Shown here in pieces: positions 30,673-39,601 of a stretch of DNA of 64,000 nt. The stretch lies in contig NZ_BBCE01000015.1 in NCBI RefSeq assembly GCF_001311885.1, positions 1 through 64,000 of the forward strand. The letters run 5' to 3'. The stretch comes from Syntrophomonas palmitatica JCM 14374 (lineage in GTDB: Bacteria; Bacillota; Syntrophomonadia; Syntrophomonadales; Syntrophomonadaceae). The translations under genes and the position numbers were made by a program. Below the pieces are notes generated by a model, which saw nothing but the letters and a program-made list of their open reading frames with translations, ran no database searches and was not told the DNA's origin. The number at the start of each line of letters is the position of its first letter. Position 1 is the stretch's first letter.

Positions 30673-31413
30673 TCATCCTTTATGAAGTATATTCCGTAGT
30701 CTTACTGACATATCATGGTATTCATCTCTGGTTCTCAAGTTCTCCATTTGGAAACATGGATTGTCCAGTACCTGCAGTATTCTTCCCGGCGAAGGTGTAA
30801 AGACTGCGATTTTGCTGCCCAAATAAAGAGCCTCATCAACACTGTGGGTAATGAAAATCGTGGTTACAGTATGTTGTTTCCAGATCTGCAAAAAGAGTTC
30901 CTGTATTTCTTCACGGGTAATCGCGTCCAGAGCAGAAAATGGTTCGTCCATTAGCAACAGATCAGGTTTTAAGATGAAGGCCCTGGCTATAGCCACACGC
31001 TGCTGCTGTCCCCCGCTCAGTTCTTTAGGATACCGGTCTAAAAGTTTATCAATGCCCAGCTGAGTCAGAATATACTGGCTGTATTCATCCGGCTTTTGTT
31101 GATTATCTTTAATTTTTGTGCCCAGCATACTGTTTTGGCAAACGGTCTTCCAGGGCAAAAGTCCGTAGTTTTGCAGTATCAGCCCAATGCGCTGTTCTTT
31201 CGGATCTATGGGCTGTCCGTCTATAGTGACAGTCCCCTTATAATGTTTTAATATCCCGGCTAACACATATAAAAATGTTGACTTGCCACATCCGGACGGG
31301 CCGATAAAAGTATATATTTCTCCGGAGTTTATTTTTATGTTTATTTTGTCCAGTGCCAGGGTCAGAGCGTTCTTTCCCTGGTATTTTACACTTAGGTCTT
31401 TGATTTCAATCAC
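30673..31413 (-). CDS. ABC transporter ATP-binding protein, SsuB/TauB type
   Basis: A 246-residue ATPase. Walker A is IGPSGCGKSTFLY, Q-loop LILQNYGLLPW, signature [16 protein letters not shown], Walker B LLLMDEPFSALD, switch THSVDEA. These, with the NYGLLPWKTV stretch, are typical of nitrate/sulfonate/taurine importers. It is translated between the binding protein (7 bases upstream) and the permease (7 bases downstream). Confidence 0.9.
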   Translation of the reverse strand: MIEIKDLSVKYQGKNALTLALDKINIKINSGEIYTFIGPSGCGKSTFLYVLAGILKHYKGTVTIDGQPIDPKEQRIGLILQNYGLLPWKTVCQNSMLGTKIKDNQQKPDEYSQYILTQLGIDKLLDRYPKELSGGQQQRVAIARAFILKPDLLLMDEPFSALDAITREEIQELFLQIWKQHTVTTIFITHSVDEALYLGSKIAVFTPSPGRILQVLDNPCFQMENLRTRDEYHDMSVRLRNILHKG

Positions 31414-31420
31414 CAGGATG

Positions 31421-32380
31421 TTACCTCAATACACTGCCGTCTACCAGATCTTCATAAGTATAACTGCCTTTAATGAGATGCTTGGCCGTTAACCACTTTA
31501 CCACATCGTCAACGATTTCTTTCTCGGGCAGTTCCGCATGGCTATACTGGGGAAGTTTTATTGAATCTCTTACTTCCATCGGGAAACCTTGTTTCTCTAT
31601 CAAAAAATCGATGTATTTATCAGGAGATTCCTTATACAAATAATCAACGGCATCGTTATAGGCACGGTAAATAGCCTTGATTTCAGCTCGTTTTTCCTGC
31701 AGGCTTTTGACGGTAAAGGCAATAGCTCCAGCTTTATTGCCCATCTGATCGGTGCTGCTTAAAACTGTGGCTCCATTTTTTACAGCCAAACCTGCCAGGG
31801 GTTCAGGTAGAATGGCTGCATCAATCTTGCCTCCCTGCAGCATTTCATAACGGGTAGGCAGCGGCGGGATGGCAATTTTATTTACTTGTGCCGGTTCAAT
31901 CTTAACTGCTTCCAGCATTTTATCTGCTGTATATTCCATGATTGTATTTGTTGACATGCCTACGTTTTTGCCTTTAAGACTATAAATTGAATTTATGCCT
32001 GAATTTTTACCGGCCATCAATTCTAGATTACCTTCATTTTTTGAGGTGATTTTTATTTTAAATCCTCCGTCATTAGCAAAGGCCACGGCCAGAACATCGG
32101 AAATTACTCCGTCCAGTTCTCCGCTTTGCAGGGCTGAATCCCTGTCCTTGGCGCTTTTAAAGGGCACCAGTTTAACCTTAACCCCTTCTTTATCAAAGTA
32201 ACCGTTTTTTTCGGCAATTATAAAGGGTATTGACTCAACATCTGGCATGACGCCAATTGTAATAGTCTTCTGAACCACGGTCTTTTTCGGCTCCGGTGTA
32301 CTTTTCTCCTGGTTTTTGCTGCAGCCCGCCATGGTCAGACTGCATAACAGAACTAACATACAAATTACATATTTTTTCAT
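31421..32380 (-). CDS. Substrate-binding lipoprotein of an SsuABC/NitT-type importer
   Basis: A 319-residue protein with a lipoprotein signal: KKYVICMLVLLCSLTMAGCS, the lipobox cysteine at about residue 20. The mature part is an SsuA/ThiY-like (NMT1) periplasmic-binding fold: ITIGVMPDVESIPFIIAEKNGYF, LDGVISDVLAVAFAN, GKIDAAILPEPLAGLA. First gene of the operon. No sulfur, thiamine or nitrate gene is next to it, so the ligand stays open. A perfect parS site lies about 150 bp upstream. Confidence 0.88.
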   Translation of the reverse strand: MKKYVICMLVLLCSLTMAGCSKNQEKSTPEPKKTVVQKTITIGVMPDVESIPFIIAEKNGYFDKEGVKVKLVPFKSAKDRDSALQSGELDGVISDVLAVAFANDGGFKIKITSKNEGNLELMAGKNSGINSIYSLKGKNVGMSTNTIMEYTADKMLEAVKIEPAQVNKIAIPPLPTRYEMLQGGKIDAAILPEPLAGLAVKNGATVLSSTDQMGNKAGAIAFTVKSLQEKRAEIKAIYRAYNDAVDYLYKESPDKYIDFLIEKQGFPMEVRDSIKLPQYSHAELPEKEIVDDVVKWLTAKHLIKGSYTYEDLVDGSVLR

Positions 32381-32480
32381 TATGCATCATTCCCGCCCCT
32401 CATCTTTATCTGCAAACAAGTTTAATACATCATTCTGCATAAAACCAGACCTAATAAACCTGTATGACGCCAGCAAAATA

Positions 32481-32505
32481 CTCCCCAGCGCTGCAGTCCG
32501 GGGAG
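32481..32505 (-). terminator. Hairpin after the PAS-GGDEF gene
   Basis: CTCCCC (32481-32486) pairs with GGGGAG (32500-32505); the minus strand then reads TATTTTGC. A plausible terminator for the c-di-GMP gene pair, lying between parS and the ABC operon. Confidence 0.45.
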
Positions 32506-32528
32506 CAATCAGGAAATATAGTCAAAAA

Positions 32529-32544
32529 TGTTTCACGTGAAACA
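32529..32544. promoter_or_regulatory. parS chromosome-partition site
   Basis: TGTTTCACGTGAAACA is a perfect 16-bp palindrome identical to the consensus parS bound by ParB/Spo0J in most bacteria. It lies in an intergenic gap (32381-32607) between the ABC operon and the GGDEF gene. It seeds ParB spreading and SMC loading, and such sites cluster around the replication origin. Confidence 0.9.
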
Positions 32545-32607
32545 AGACTGGATTCAATCAATAATGAGAATATAGCGCTAAACTTACGCACCAGCACAGG
32601 TTAGGGG

Positions 32608-33975
32608 TTATAATTTCAAAATACGGTACAGCTTCTTAATGCCCCGTCTCTTTTCAGGTTTTTCGGCATACATCTGATTGTCAGCCTGGCGGAAAATTTC
32701 ACCCATGCTTGAATCTTCTGAAGCTTTAAAGGCATAACCGATAGACAGACTTAAAGGATAGAGGGCTTTCTCACGATTGTAATCAATGACCGCCTGACGC
32801 AACCGTTCCACAGCCGCATTCAGTTCTCTTTCAGCACAATTTTTAATTATAACTGTGAATTCATCTCCGCCAATACGTGACACGATCTCGTTATTATGAC
32901 TAAAAGTTCCTGTTAGAACCTCGGCGCATTGCTTTAATAACTGATCTCCCGCGTCATGGCCCAGATTATCGTTAATATATTTTAATCCATCGACATCACA
33001 AACTAAAAGGCCCAGGTCTTTAAGGCTTCCGCTGTCAATGGCATGCATATGTTTTTCAAAATAAAAACGATTAAAGAGACCGGTTAAGGCATCATGTGTA
33101 CTGATATAACGAAGCGTTTCTTCAGCTTCCTTGCGGCGGGTAATATCCTGGTCAGTACCATCAATGCGAGCCACGAAGCCATGGGTATCTTTAGCGAAAT
33201 GCGCCCTGCGATTCAACCAGCGTGTTTCACCGTTAGGAAGGGAAATCGAGTATTCAGCTTCGAACCAGCCCTGCTGCAAAAGGGTATTAAAATTCTCCAA
33301 TAATATTTCATGTCCGGCATGCATTAGTTCATAACCATTTGCAGCATCTTCATATATCTTTTCCAGAGGATATCCATAGATTTTTTCTGCTGAGGGACTA
33401 ATATAGATCAGATCAAACGTATCCGGGGTTACAGACCATATCACATCCTGGACCGAACTTAAAATACTATCCATCTGCGCCTGCCTGTCCAGCAGCATTT
33501 CTTCCGTCTGTTTCCTGGAAGTAATGTCAATAACCAATCCCTCTATTCTAAGCGGTTTACCTGTATTGTCCTGAATGGGGACTGCCATGTCTGTGACCCA
33601 TCTTATCTGCCCTTGCCCCGAAATAATTCGGTATTCACAAATCTGAGCTTCCTGACCATGGAATAGATTAAACATGACATCATTGTAGAGTTTTAAATCT
33701 CCGGGATGAATCAAATCTTTCCATTTTAAATGATTATTTATAAATTCACATTCTTCATATCCTGTAATGTTTTGAATAGCCCCGATATAATATAGAGCCG
33801 ATAAATTATGGTCAATCGCATAAGCAATAATATTAAGGGCTTTGAGCTGCGTATTTTTCAATTCCCGCGCAGCCTTATCCATAGCTTCCAACCTGGCTTG
33901 CTGCTGCTCGGAATATGTATCAATAAGCTCTTTGAATCCCAATTTAATGGTTTTATTTTCCTTCGAGTTCGCCAT
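32608..33975 (-). CDS. PAS-PAS-GGDEF diguanylate cyclase
   Basis: 455 residues. A short coiled coil (about 15-45) leads into two PAS/PAC domains (ITGYEECEFINNHLKWKDLI; IYISPSAEKIYGYPLEKIY), then GGDEF from about 290 (ISTHDALTGLFNRFYFEKH, active site SRIGGDEFTVI). It makes c-di-GMP from GTP. The RxxD inhibitory site is absent five residues before GGDEF (NNEIV instead), so product inhibition is unlikely. It follows the HD-GYP gene by 28 bp, pairing a synthase with a hydrolase. Confidence 0.9.
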   Translation of the reverse strand: MANSKENKTIKLGFKELIDTYSEQQQARLEAMDKAARELKNTQLKALNIIAYAIDHNLSALYYIGAIQNITGYEECEFINNHLKWKDLIHPGDLKLYNDVMFNLFHGQEAQICEYRIISGQGQIRWVTDMAVPIQDNTGKPLRIEGLVIDITSRKQTEEMLLDRQAQMDSILSSVQDVIWSVTPDTFDLIYISPSAEKIYGYPLEKIYEDAANGYELMHAGHEILLENFNTLLQQGWFEAEYSISLPNGETRWLNRRAHFAKDTHGFVARIDGTDQDITRRKEAEETLRYISTHDALTGLFNRFYFEKHMHAIDSGSLKDLGLLVCDVDGLKYINDNLGHDAGDQLLKQCAEVLTGTFSHNNEIVSRIGGDEFTVIIKNCAERELNAAVERLRQAVIDYNREKALYPLSLSIGYAFKASEDSSMGEIFRQADNQMYAEKPEKRRGIKKLYRILKL

Positions 33976-34003
33976 TTGATATCACCGATCCCTTGCTCCA
34001 TCG

Positions 34004-35103
34004 TTAACTGGTCAGCAGTTTATGCAGTTCCTGTTCGTTTACAACTTCAACCGGGAATATGGTTGACATCTGTGATAAATCTATTTCATGAGGTTGTTTT
34101 ACCCTGCGCATCAGGTTGTCTATAATTATGCGGATAACAGGTCTATGCGGATTATCCGCATTTATGTGTGATACTACCCCTATTTCTCCGGTGTTTAGTT
34201 TTATAAAACTCCCCAGCGGATAAGTGGCAATGTTGGCAATCATAGCGGTGACTACGTTAGGATCAAAATATTTGCCAGACATATGTTTAATTAGATTAAT
34301 AGCCTGATTAACCTGATAGGGCGGCCGGTTTGGCCTATCAGTCATAAGATTGTCATAAGTATTTGCTACAGCTACTATACGGGCATATTCATGGATATTC
34401 TTTTCCGCGAGCTGACGGGGATAACCTTTGCCATCCCAACGCTCGTGATGCTGATAGGCGACATGAGCAGATAATAACGACAGGTCAGGATACTGCCTGA
34501 TGATCGCATATCCTTGTTCAGGATGTTTGGACAACTCGATATACTCTTCTTCACTTAAATTTCCCACCCGTTTAACGATGTCAGGTCAATCAGGGATTTG
34601 CCGATATCATGTAATAACGCGCCAATTCCCAATTCTTTTAATTTGTACTCGTCATATCTCATGGTGATTCCGGTCATAAGAGAAAGGGTGCAAACGCTGA
34701 CCGAATGATAAAATATAACATTATCAAGTGTAGATATATCTGAAATGCTCAGTAATACATGGGAATTATCCAAAATTTCATCCAACATATTGTTGACAAT
34801 TCTGCGCAGGGCCATGGTATTAATCTTGCGGTCCTGCTGCAGCTGGCTAAAGGTTTTTTTAACCAGCTTAACGGTATTAATCCTGGTTTCTTCTGAGATT
34901 ACATCTTCTTCTTCGATATCATCCAATTCAGGATCGCGAATATATATGTAGTTAATGCCAAGTTCAAATAAACGGTTAATATAATACTCATCAAGTTCCA
35001 CTCCGGTCCTGAGCAGAATATTGCCATCACTGTCAATTATACTTCGTCCCAACAGCATGCCAACGCTGGCATAATTCAGGGAAATCTTCCGCAAATAGTT
35101 CAC
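34004..35103 (-). CDS. HD-GYP phosphodiesterase (frameshifted in this sequence)
   Basis: A 366-residue protein in two frames. The N-terminal 110 residues (VGMLLGRSIIDSDGNILLRTG) are the beta-rich domain usual before HD-GYP. The HD motif is ALLHDIGKSLID. The frame breaks right after it near 34560 (a missing base after TSLNG). The second part has HPEQGYAIIRQY, HHERWDGKGYPRQLA (the GYP motif) and the C-terminal LNTGEIGVV strand domain. It hydrolyses c-di-GMP. First gene of a pair with the diguanylate cyclase. Confidence 0.87.
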
Positions 35104-35343
35104 CCGCCCTGTTTTGTATATAGTGGTAGAATTAGAACAGCTTCTTTTAATGATAAATTAATCATCGTAAAAACTCTATGTATTCTTAAACAATATATCG
35201 TAAACTGTCGAATATTTCATAAATCATCGAATTAGTAACTGCTAATAAAATGTTGCAAAAACTTAGTGTTATGATTAGTATTAGTTAGAATCCCATATCT
35301 GTTTCTAACATTTATTAACATTTTGAAAATGAGATGATATTTA

Positions 35344-36198
35344 TTGGGTATAAAAATCGTTAGTGATAATAGCTGTGATCTTCCCCAAACGCTGCTAGAG
35401 GCTTATGATATTGCTGTCGTTCCATTACGGGTACGGTTTGGGGACGAGGAAATACCACCGGATAATTTTGATAATGCATCGTTTTATTCCCGCATGCAGG
35501 TTTCCCCCTTTTTACCCAGCACCAATCAGCCTTCACCCGGTGATTTTATAGCTGCTTATGAAAAGGCGCGCAATGATAATAATGAGGTTATCAGCATCCA
35601 TCTTTCATCAGGTATTTCCGGAACGGTGCAATCAGCTAGCCTGGCTGTACAGATGATGGGAGACAGCCATATTCATGTTATTGATTCTCTTAAAGCTTCG
35701 GTTGGGGAAGGCCTTATGGTCCTGGAGGCGGCGCGTTTGGCGCAAAAAGGTGCGGATGTACAGTTTATTAAACAACGCATGGAAGAAATGCAGCATCACC
35801 TGCGCTGCATCTTTGTAGTGGGAAATCTTGAAGCGTTAATAAAAGGCGGACGTCTTTCAAAAACTAAAGCCTTGATTGCGGGAACCCTGGGAATTAAACC
35901 GGTTTTACACATTGAGGGAAAGGGAAGGATCGTTCCTTTTGACCGAGCACGCGGTCACGCAGGGGCTATTAACAAACTCCTGGAGGTTATGGGGAAAATG
36001 GGCCACAAACTGGATACACAGACTTTGGGTATATGCCACAGCTCTTGTCTGGATGACGCTTTATATCTTCAGGCCAAAATGCGTGAATTATTTGCCGCCA
36101 GCGAGGTGATAATAGGTGAAATCGGACCGGTTATCGGATCTCATGTTGGACCTGGGACATTTTCAGTATTCTTTGAATCTAGAGAACCTTTGTTCTAA
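35344..36198 (+). CDS. DegV family fatty-acid-binding protein
   Basis: 284 residues. DegV fold: IKIVSDNSCDLPQTLLEAYD at the start, FLPSTNQPSPGDF, ISIHLSSGISGTVQSA (ligand-carboxylate binding TS/S-SGISGT pattern), and GPVIGSHVGPGTF at the end. DegV/FakB proteins bind fatty acids; FakB feeds them to FakA kinase, though no fakA is in this window. Start is TTG at 35344. A hairpin covers its stop codon. Confidence 0.9.
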   Translation: MGIKIVSDNSCDLPQTLLEAYDIAVVPLRVRFGDEEIPPDNFDNASFYSRMQVSPFLPSTNQPSPGDFIAAYEKARNDNNEVISIHLSSGISGTVQSASLAVQMMGDSHIHVIDSLKASVGEGLMVLEAARLAQKGADVQFIKQRMEEMQHHLRCIFVVGNLEALIKGGRLSKTKALIAGTLGIKPVLHIEGKGRIVPFDRARGHAGAINKLLEVMGKMGHKLDTQTLGICHSSCLDDALYLQAKMRELFAASEVIIGEIGPVIGSHVGPGTFSVFFESREPLF

Positions 36199-36210
36199 GA
36201 AAGGTTCTCT
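36181..36210 (+). terminator. Hairpin terminator overlapping the degV stop
   Basis: AGAGAACCTTT (36181-36191) and AAAGGTTCTCT (36200-36210), 11 bp perfect, loop GTTCTAAG containing the stop codon. The U-tract is weak (ATCATT). Confidence 0.55.
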
Positions 36211-36278
36211 ATCATTGAGTGCTTCGCTGCGCCTGATAATCTTCAAGGGTATTAATCCGCCGCGATGATCTTTTTAAT

Positions 36279-36542
36279 CTATGCTGCATTAGTTTTAGAA
36301 CGTTTTTGTTGATCAAACATTTCTTTAACCGACCAAAGGTTTACAAAAGCATTATAACCCCACAACATGGACCAGCCGATACTATTACTTATAATGCTTA
36401 TATAAAGGCACAGGATGCCTAATATCAGAAATCCGATCCACGGCCATGTGCCAAACTTCGCTTCCAGCTTTACTATTAGGATGTGGTACATACCAATCGT
36501 AAACAGCACATATAAACCAAATAAAACTCCATAGTATTTCAA
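36279..36542 (-). CDS. Small membrane protein resembling DUF4491
   Basis: 87 residues starting at a TTG (36542) with AAAGGGGAGATAAAA ahead of it. Three hydrophobic segments (YYGVLFGLYVLFTIGMYHIL; WIGFLILGILCLYISII; SIGWSMLWGYNAFV) and an ending LWSVKEMFDQQKR resemble the DUF4491 pattern of a final LWSIKE-QxxR. Function unknown. An upstream extension of the frame overlaps the yaiI-like gene on the other strand and is not credible. Confidence 0.6.
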   Translation of the reverse strand: MKYYGVLFGLYVLFTIGMYHILIVKLEAKFGTWPWIGFLILGILCLYISIISNSIGWSMLWGYNAFVNLWSVKEMFDQQKRSKTNAA

Positions 36543-36594
36543 TTTTATCTCCCCTTTGAATGGTTCCAAGTAATTTGTTATCAGGTGAAAATTT

Positions 36595-37032
36595 ATGAAA
36601 ATTATTGTTGATGGTGATGCCTGTCCCCGGTCTGTTCTGAAAATCTGCATGGAAATGGGAAAGAAATATAATATACCCGTGTGGACTGTGGCCAGCTTCA
36701 ATCATCACATCGAATCCGATCACCATGTAGTGGTTGGCAATAGCGCCCAGGAAGCTGATCTGAAAGTTGTGAACCTTACCGGAAGCAAAGACATAGTTGT
36801 TACCCAGGATTGGGGACTGGCAGCTATAATACTGGGTAAGGGAGCTTTAGCCGTAAGCCCCGCTGGCCGTGTGTACCTTTCCCAAACCATTGACTTTTTA
36901 CTGGAGGAAAGAGAAATTAAAAGTAAAGTACGCCGAGCCGGAGGGCGCACCAAAGGCCCGCGTAAAAGAACTGCTGCTGATGATAAGCGCTTTGCCGATA
37001 AGCTCGAACAAATAATAACCGCTAATTTATGA
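36595..37032 (+). CDS. YaiI/YqxD family protein (UPF0178, DUF188)
   Basis: 145 residues. The family opens with [20 protein letters not shown], a PIN-like acidic motif, then [22 protein letters not shown] and the [17 protein letters not shown] basic ending. Conserved and small, role unknown, possibly a nuclease by fold. It is divergent from the DUF4491-like gene and overlaps the convergent second degV by six bases. Confidence 0.88.
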   Translation: MKIIVDGDACPRSVLKICMEMGKKYNIPVWTVASFNHHIESDHHVVVGNSAQEADLKVVNLTGSKDIVVTQDWGLAAIILGKGALAVSPAGRVYLSQTIDFLLEEREIKSKVRRAGGRTKGPRKRTAADDKRFADKLEQIITANL

Positions 37033-37884
37033 TTCTGTGTAATAGACAAACCCTACGGTTCCCAATCCTGTATGCAATCCTATAACCGGTCCGATAGAAC
37101 AGATATCAACCGGAAGACCATAACGATCCAACAGAACTTTACGTAAATGTTCGGCTTTTTCCGGAGCATTGATATGATGAATCAGGATTTCCTTTAAACC
37201 GTATTTTTTGCGGTCGTCTTCCATGAATTCCAGCATACGTTTGATAGCGGCATTAGTCCCTCTAACCTTTTCAGTTAAATGCGTCATCCCTTTCTTCATA
37301 TCCACAGTAAGTATTGGTCTTATCTGCAGTATTGATCCAAGCAGCGCTGAAGCGGTGCCAATACGTCCGCCCTTTTTTAGATATTCCAAGGTTTCGGGCA
37401 CAAAGTAAAAACGCACATGTTCGCGCACAAAATGAGCTGCTTGCAGTGCAGTTGTCATGTTTTTGCCCATTTTAGCTTCGCGAGCCGCCGCGACCACCTG
37501 CATACCCAAAGCCATACAGTTGGTATAAGAATCCATAATTTCAATAACAGCATGAGGAAATTCCTGCAGAACCTTTTCTTTAGCCTTGAGAGCGGTAGCA
37601 TAGGTCCCGCTCATGGCTGAAGAAATGAAAATCGCTAAAACCTCGTCACCCCTGGAGACAATTTCGCGGAATTTGTCCATAATTAAACCCAGGGAGGGCT
37701 GGGACGATGTGGGAATAATACCGGTCTGTTCTACCTTTTTATAAAAATAGTCGTAGTCTACTTCAGTTTCCAGAAATGATTCATCGGGGAATTGAACACT
37801 GAGCGGAATTAAATCAATATCCAATTCTCTTTGTGTTTTAACATTTATATATGATGTACTGTCACTAATAACCTTTATGCCCAT
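37027..37884 (-). CDS. DegV family fatty-acid-binding protein, second copy
   Basis: 285 residues: [75 protein letters not shown], and [19 protein letters not shown]. The STS-Q and SGT pattern for binding the fatty-acid carboxylate is present. It differs considerably from the copy at 35344, so the two are old paralogues and may bind different acids. It follows the CoA-transferase with a terminator between them. Confidence 0.9.
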   Translation of the reverse strand: MGIKVISDSTSYINVKTQRELDIDLIPLSVQFPDESFLETEVDYDYFYKKVEQTGIIPTSSQPSLGLIMDKFREIVSRGDEVLAIFISSAMSGTYATALKAKEKVLQEFPHAVIEIMDSYTNCMALGMQVVAAAREAKMGKNMTTALQAAHFVREHVRFYFVPETLEYLKKGGRIGTASALLGSILQIRPILTVDMKKGMTHLTEKVRGTNAAIKRMLEFMEDDRKKYGLKEILIHHINAPEKAEHLRKVLLDRYGLPVDICSIGPVIGLHTGLGTVGFVYYTES

Positions 37885-37977
37885 GAAAGACCTCCCATAT
37901 ATTAATAGGGATAATAATTCTAGAAAGTCTTATTAATTCCTTTACATTAGCAGAGGAATTCAAACCAAAAAGAAAAT

Positions 37978-38000
37978 AACCTCCAGCTTAGCCGGAGGTT
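37978..38000 (-). terminator. Terminator after the CoA-transferase gene
   Basis: AACCTCC/GGAGGTT with a nine-base loop; the minus strand continues ATTTTCTTTTT. It lies 40 bp after the stop at 38041. Confidence 0.75.
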
Positions 38001-38040
38001 TATTATAATACCGGTAAATAATTGGCTTTCCTTGAGTCAG

Positions 38041-39384
38041 CTATTCCTTCCAAAAACGTTTGGCCTGGAACGTCAGTTCATCTCTGAAATCGGGATGAGC
38101 AATTTTTATCATTGATTTGACCCGATCCGCTACCTTTTTAAATTTCAAGTAGGCTACCCCATATTCAGTAACTACATACTCAACCTCGGACCGCGGGGTC
38201 GTTACAATAGTACCTGGCGGCATAAAAGGTACAATGCTTGATCGCAGCCTTCCTTCTTTATCTTTCCAGGTGGAATTCAGGGAAATTATACTCTTTCCGC
38301 CCTGAGACAGCCCTGCCCCCTGGATAAAATTCATCTGGCCTCCGGTTCCGCTGTATTGACGGTGGCGAATGGATTCTGCTCCGACCTGCCCAACTAAATC
38401 CATACACAGGGCATTGTTGACTGAAACAAGGTTATCATTCTTGCCAATTATATAAGGATTATTATTATACTCAACTTCAGTGAATAAGAAACTGTCATTA
38501 TGGTCTACATATTTCCACAATTCACTGTCCCCCACGCAAAAAGTAGCCAAAACCTTGCCCGGATAAAAGTTTTTCTTGGAGCCATTTACCACTCCGGCTT
38601 TCATTAAATCCATAAATGATTTCTGAACAACCTCGGTATGAACCCCCAGGTCTTTCTTATCACGCAAAAAATATCCGATGGCATTGGCCAGTCCTCCAAG
38701 GCCTAACTGAATTGTAGATCCATCCGGTATCATATCAGCTATATAGGCGGCTATCTGGCGTTCGATATCAGTTATCGGTATGTCTGGAATTTCAACCAGA
38801 TCGGCATTGCTTTCGCAAATGTAATCCACATTGGAAATGTGGATCTTTAGTTCCTCCCCTTCCAACCAGGGTGTTTTGGGATTTACTTCGACCAGAACCA
38901 AATCCGCGTTAGCAATGGCCTTGTTGGGAACCAGCCCTCCAAAGCAGGATCGGTTGAAATAGCCATCCTCATCCATAGGGGTTACTACCATAGAAACAAC
39001 ATTAGGTTTTCTTGCTTCCTGCCATGGTCCCAACTGATTCAAATGCTGCGGAATATATGAAGCCGTTCCCCATTCAATCAGCATCCTTTCCACAGGTCCA
39101 ACAAATGGTGTTTCAATATGAATATTTTCTTTGTATTCCGGTTTCATAAAATCATACAATTTCAGAGCCAGCCCCAAACAGATGGTTACATTACGAATCT
39201 CTTTCGCCCTGGTACTGAGGGCTACATGGAAATCATGCGGAATGTTTATTCCGCCGGGTTCTAAAATAACATCATTGCTTTTAATCATTGACGCCATTTC
39301 ATCAGGACTGCGCAGCTTGCTCCGGTATTCTTCCTTTACTGAAGCATACTTCATTTCTCTTAATTTTCTCTCTAGCATTACCAT
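38041..39384 (-). CDS. Acetyl-CoA hydrolase/CoA-transferase family protein (4-hydroxybutyrate CoA-transferase-like)
   Basis: 447 residues. It begins MVMLERKLREMKYASVKEEY at ATG 39384 with GGGGGAGG upstream. Family motifs: VILEPGGINIPHDF, IQLGLGGLANAIGYFLR, the glutamate region FTEVEYNNNPYIIG expected to form the glutamyl-CoA intermediate, and the GQVGAESIRHRQYSGTGGQM signature. It swaps CoA between acetyl-CoA and short acids such as butyrate or hydroxybutyrate. A sigma-54 promoter stands right before it, and an activator gene is next upstream on the same strand. Confidence 0.88.
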   Translation of the reverse strand: MVMLERKLREMKYASVKEEYRSKLRSPDEMASMIKSNDVILEPGGINIPHDFHVALSTRAKEIRNVTICLGLALKLYDFMKPEYKENIHIETPFVGPVERMLIEWGTASYIPQHLNQLGPWQEARKPNVVSMVVTPMDEDGYFNRSCFGGLVPNKAIANADLVLVEVNPKTPWLEGEELKIHISNVDYICESNADLVEIPDIPITDIERQIAAYIADMIPDGSTIQLGLGGLANAIGYFLRDKKDLGVHTEVVQKSFMDLMKAGVVNGSKKNFYPGKVLATFCVGDSELWKYVDHNDSFLFTEVEYNNNPYIIGKNDNLVSVNNALCMDLVGQVGAESIRHRQYSGTGGQMNFIQGAGLSQGGKSIISLNSTWKDKEGRLRSSIVPFMPPGTIVTTPRSEVEYVVTEYGVAYLKFKKVADRVKSMIKIAHPDFRDELTFQAKRFWKE

Positions 39385-39429
39385 AAATAAAACCTCCCCC
39401 TTAAAAATTTGGCTGCCCATCCTTAAATG

Positions 39430-39446
39430 ATGCAAATTTAGTGCCA
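39430..39446 (-). promoter_or_regulatory. Sigma-54 (-24/-12) promoter of the CoA-transferase
   Basis: Minus strand TGGCAC (39446-39441), five bases, TTGCAT (39435-39430): a perfect GG/GC-spaced match to the RpoN consensus. It lies 46 bp before the CoA-transferase start. Confidence 0.85.
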
Positions 39447-39601
39447 TTTGCAGGAAGAGGTTATATCCGTATTAACCCAAGCTATATATTTATTCAAAAG
39501 TCAAAATTTTTGCACAGTTAAAATTTTTCCAAGGTTTTGGGCCTTTACTCACTGTACAAGAAAATGGACTAATCGTCTTAATATTTTGACATTATAGGGC
39601 T

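Noticed and set aside
32381-32607. Replication origin next to parS
   Set aside because: No cluster of TTATCCACA DnaA boxes, no DUE-like AT tract with boxes, and no dnaA, dnaN or parAB gene in the window.
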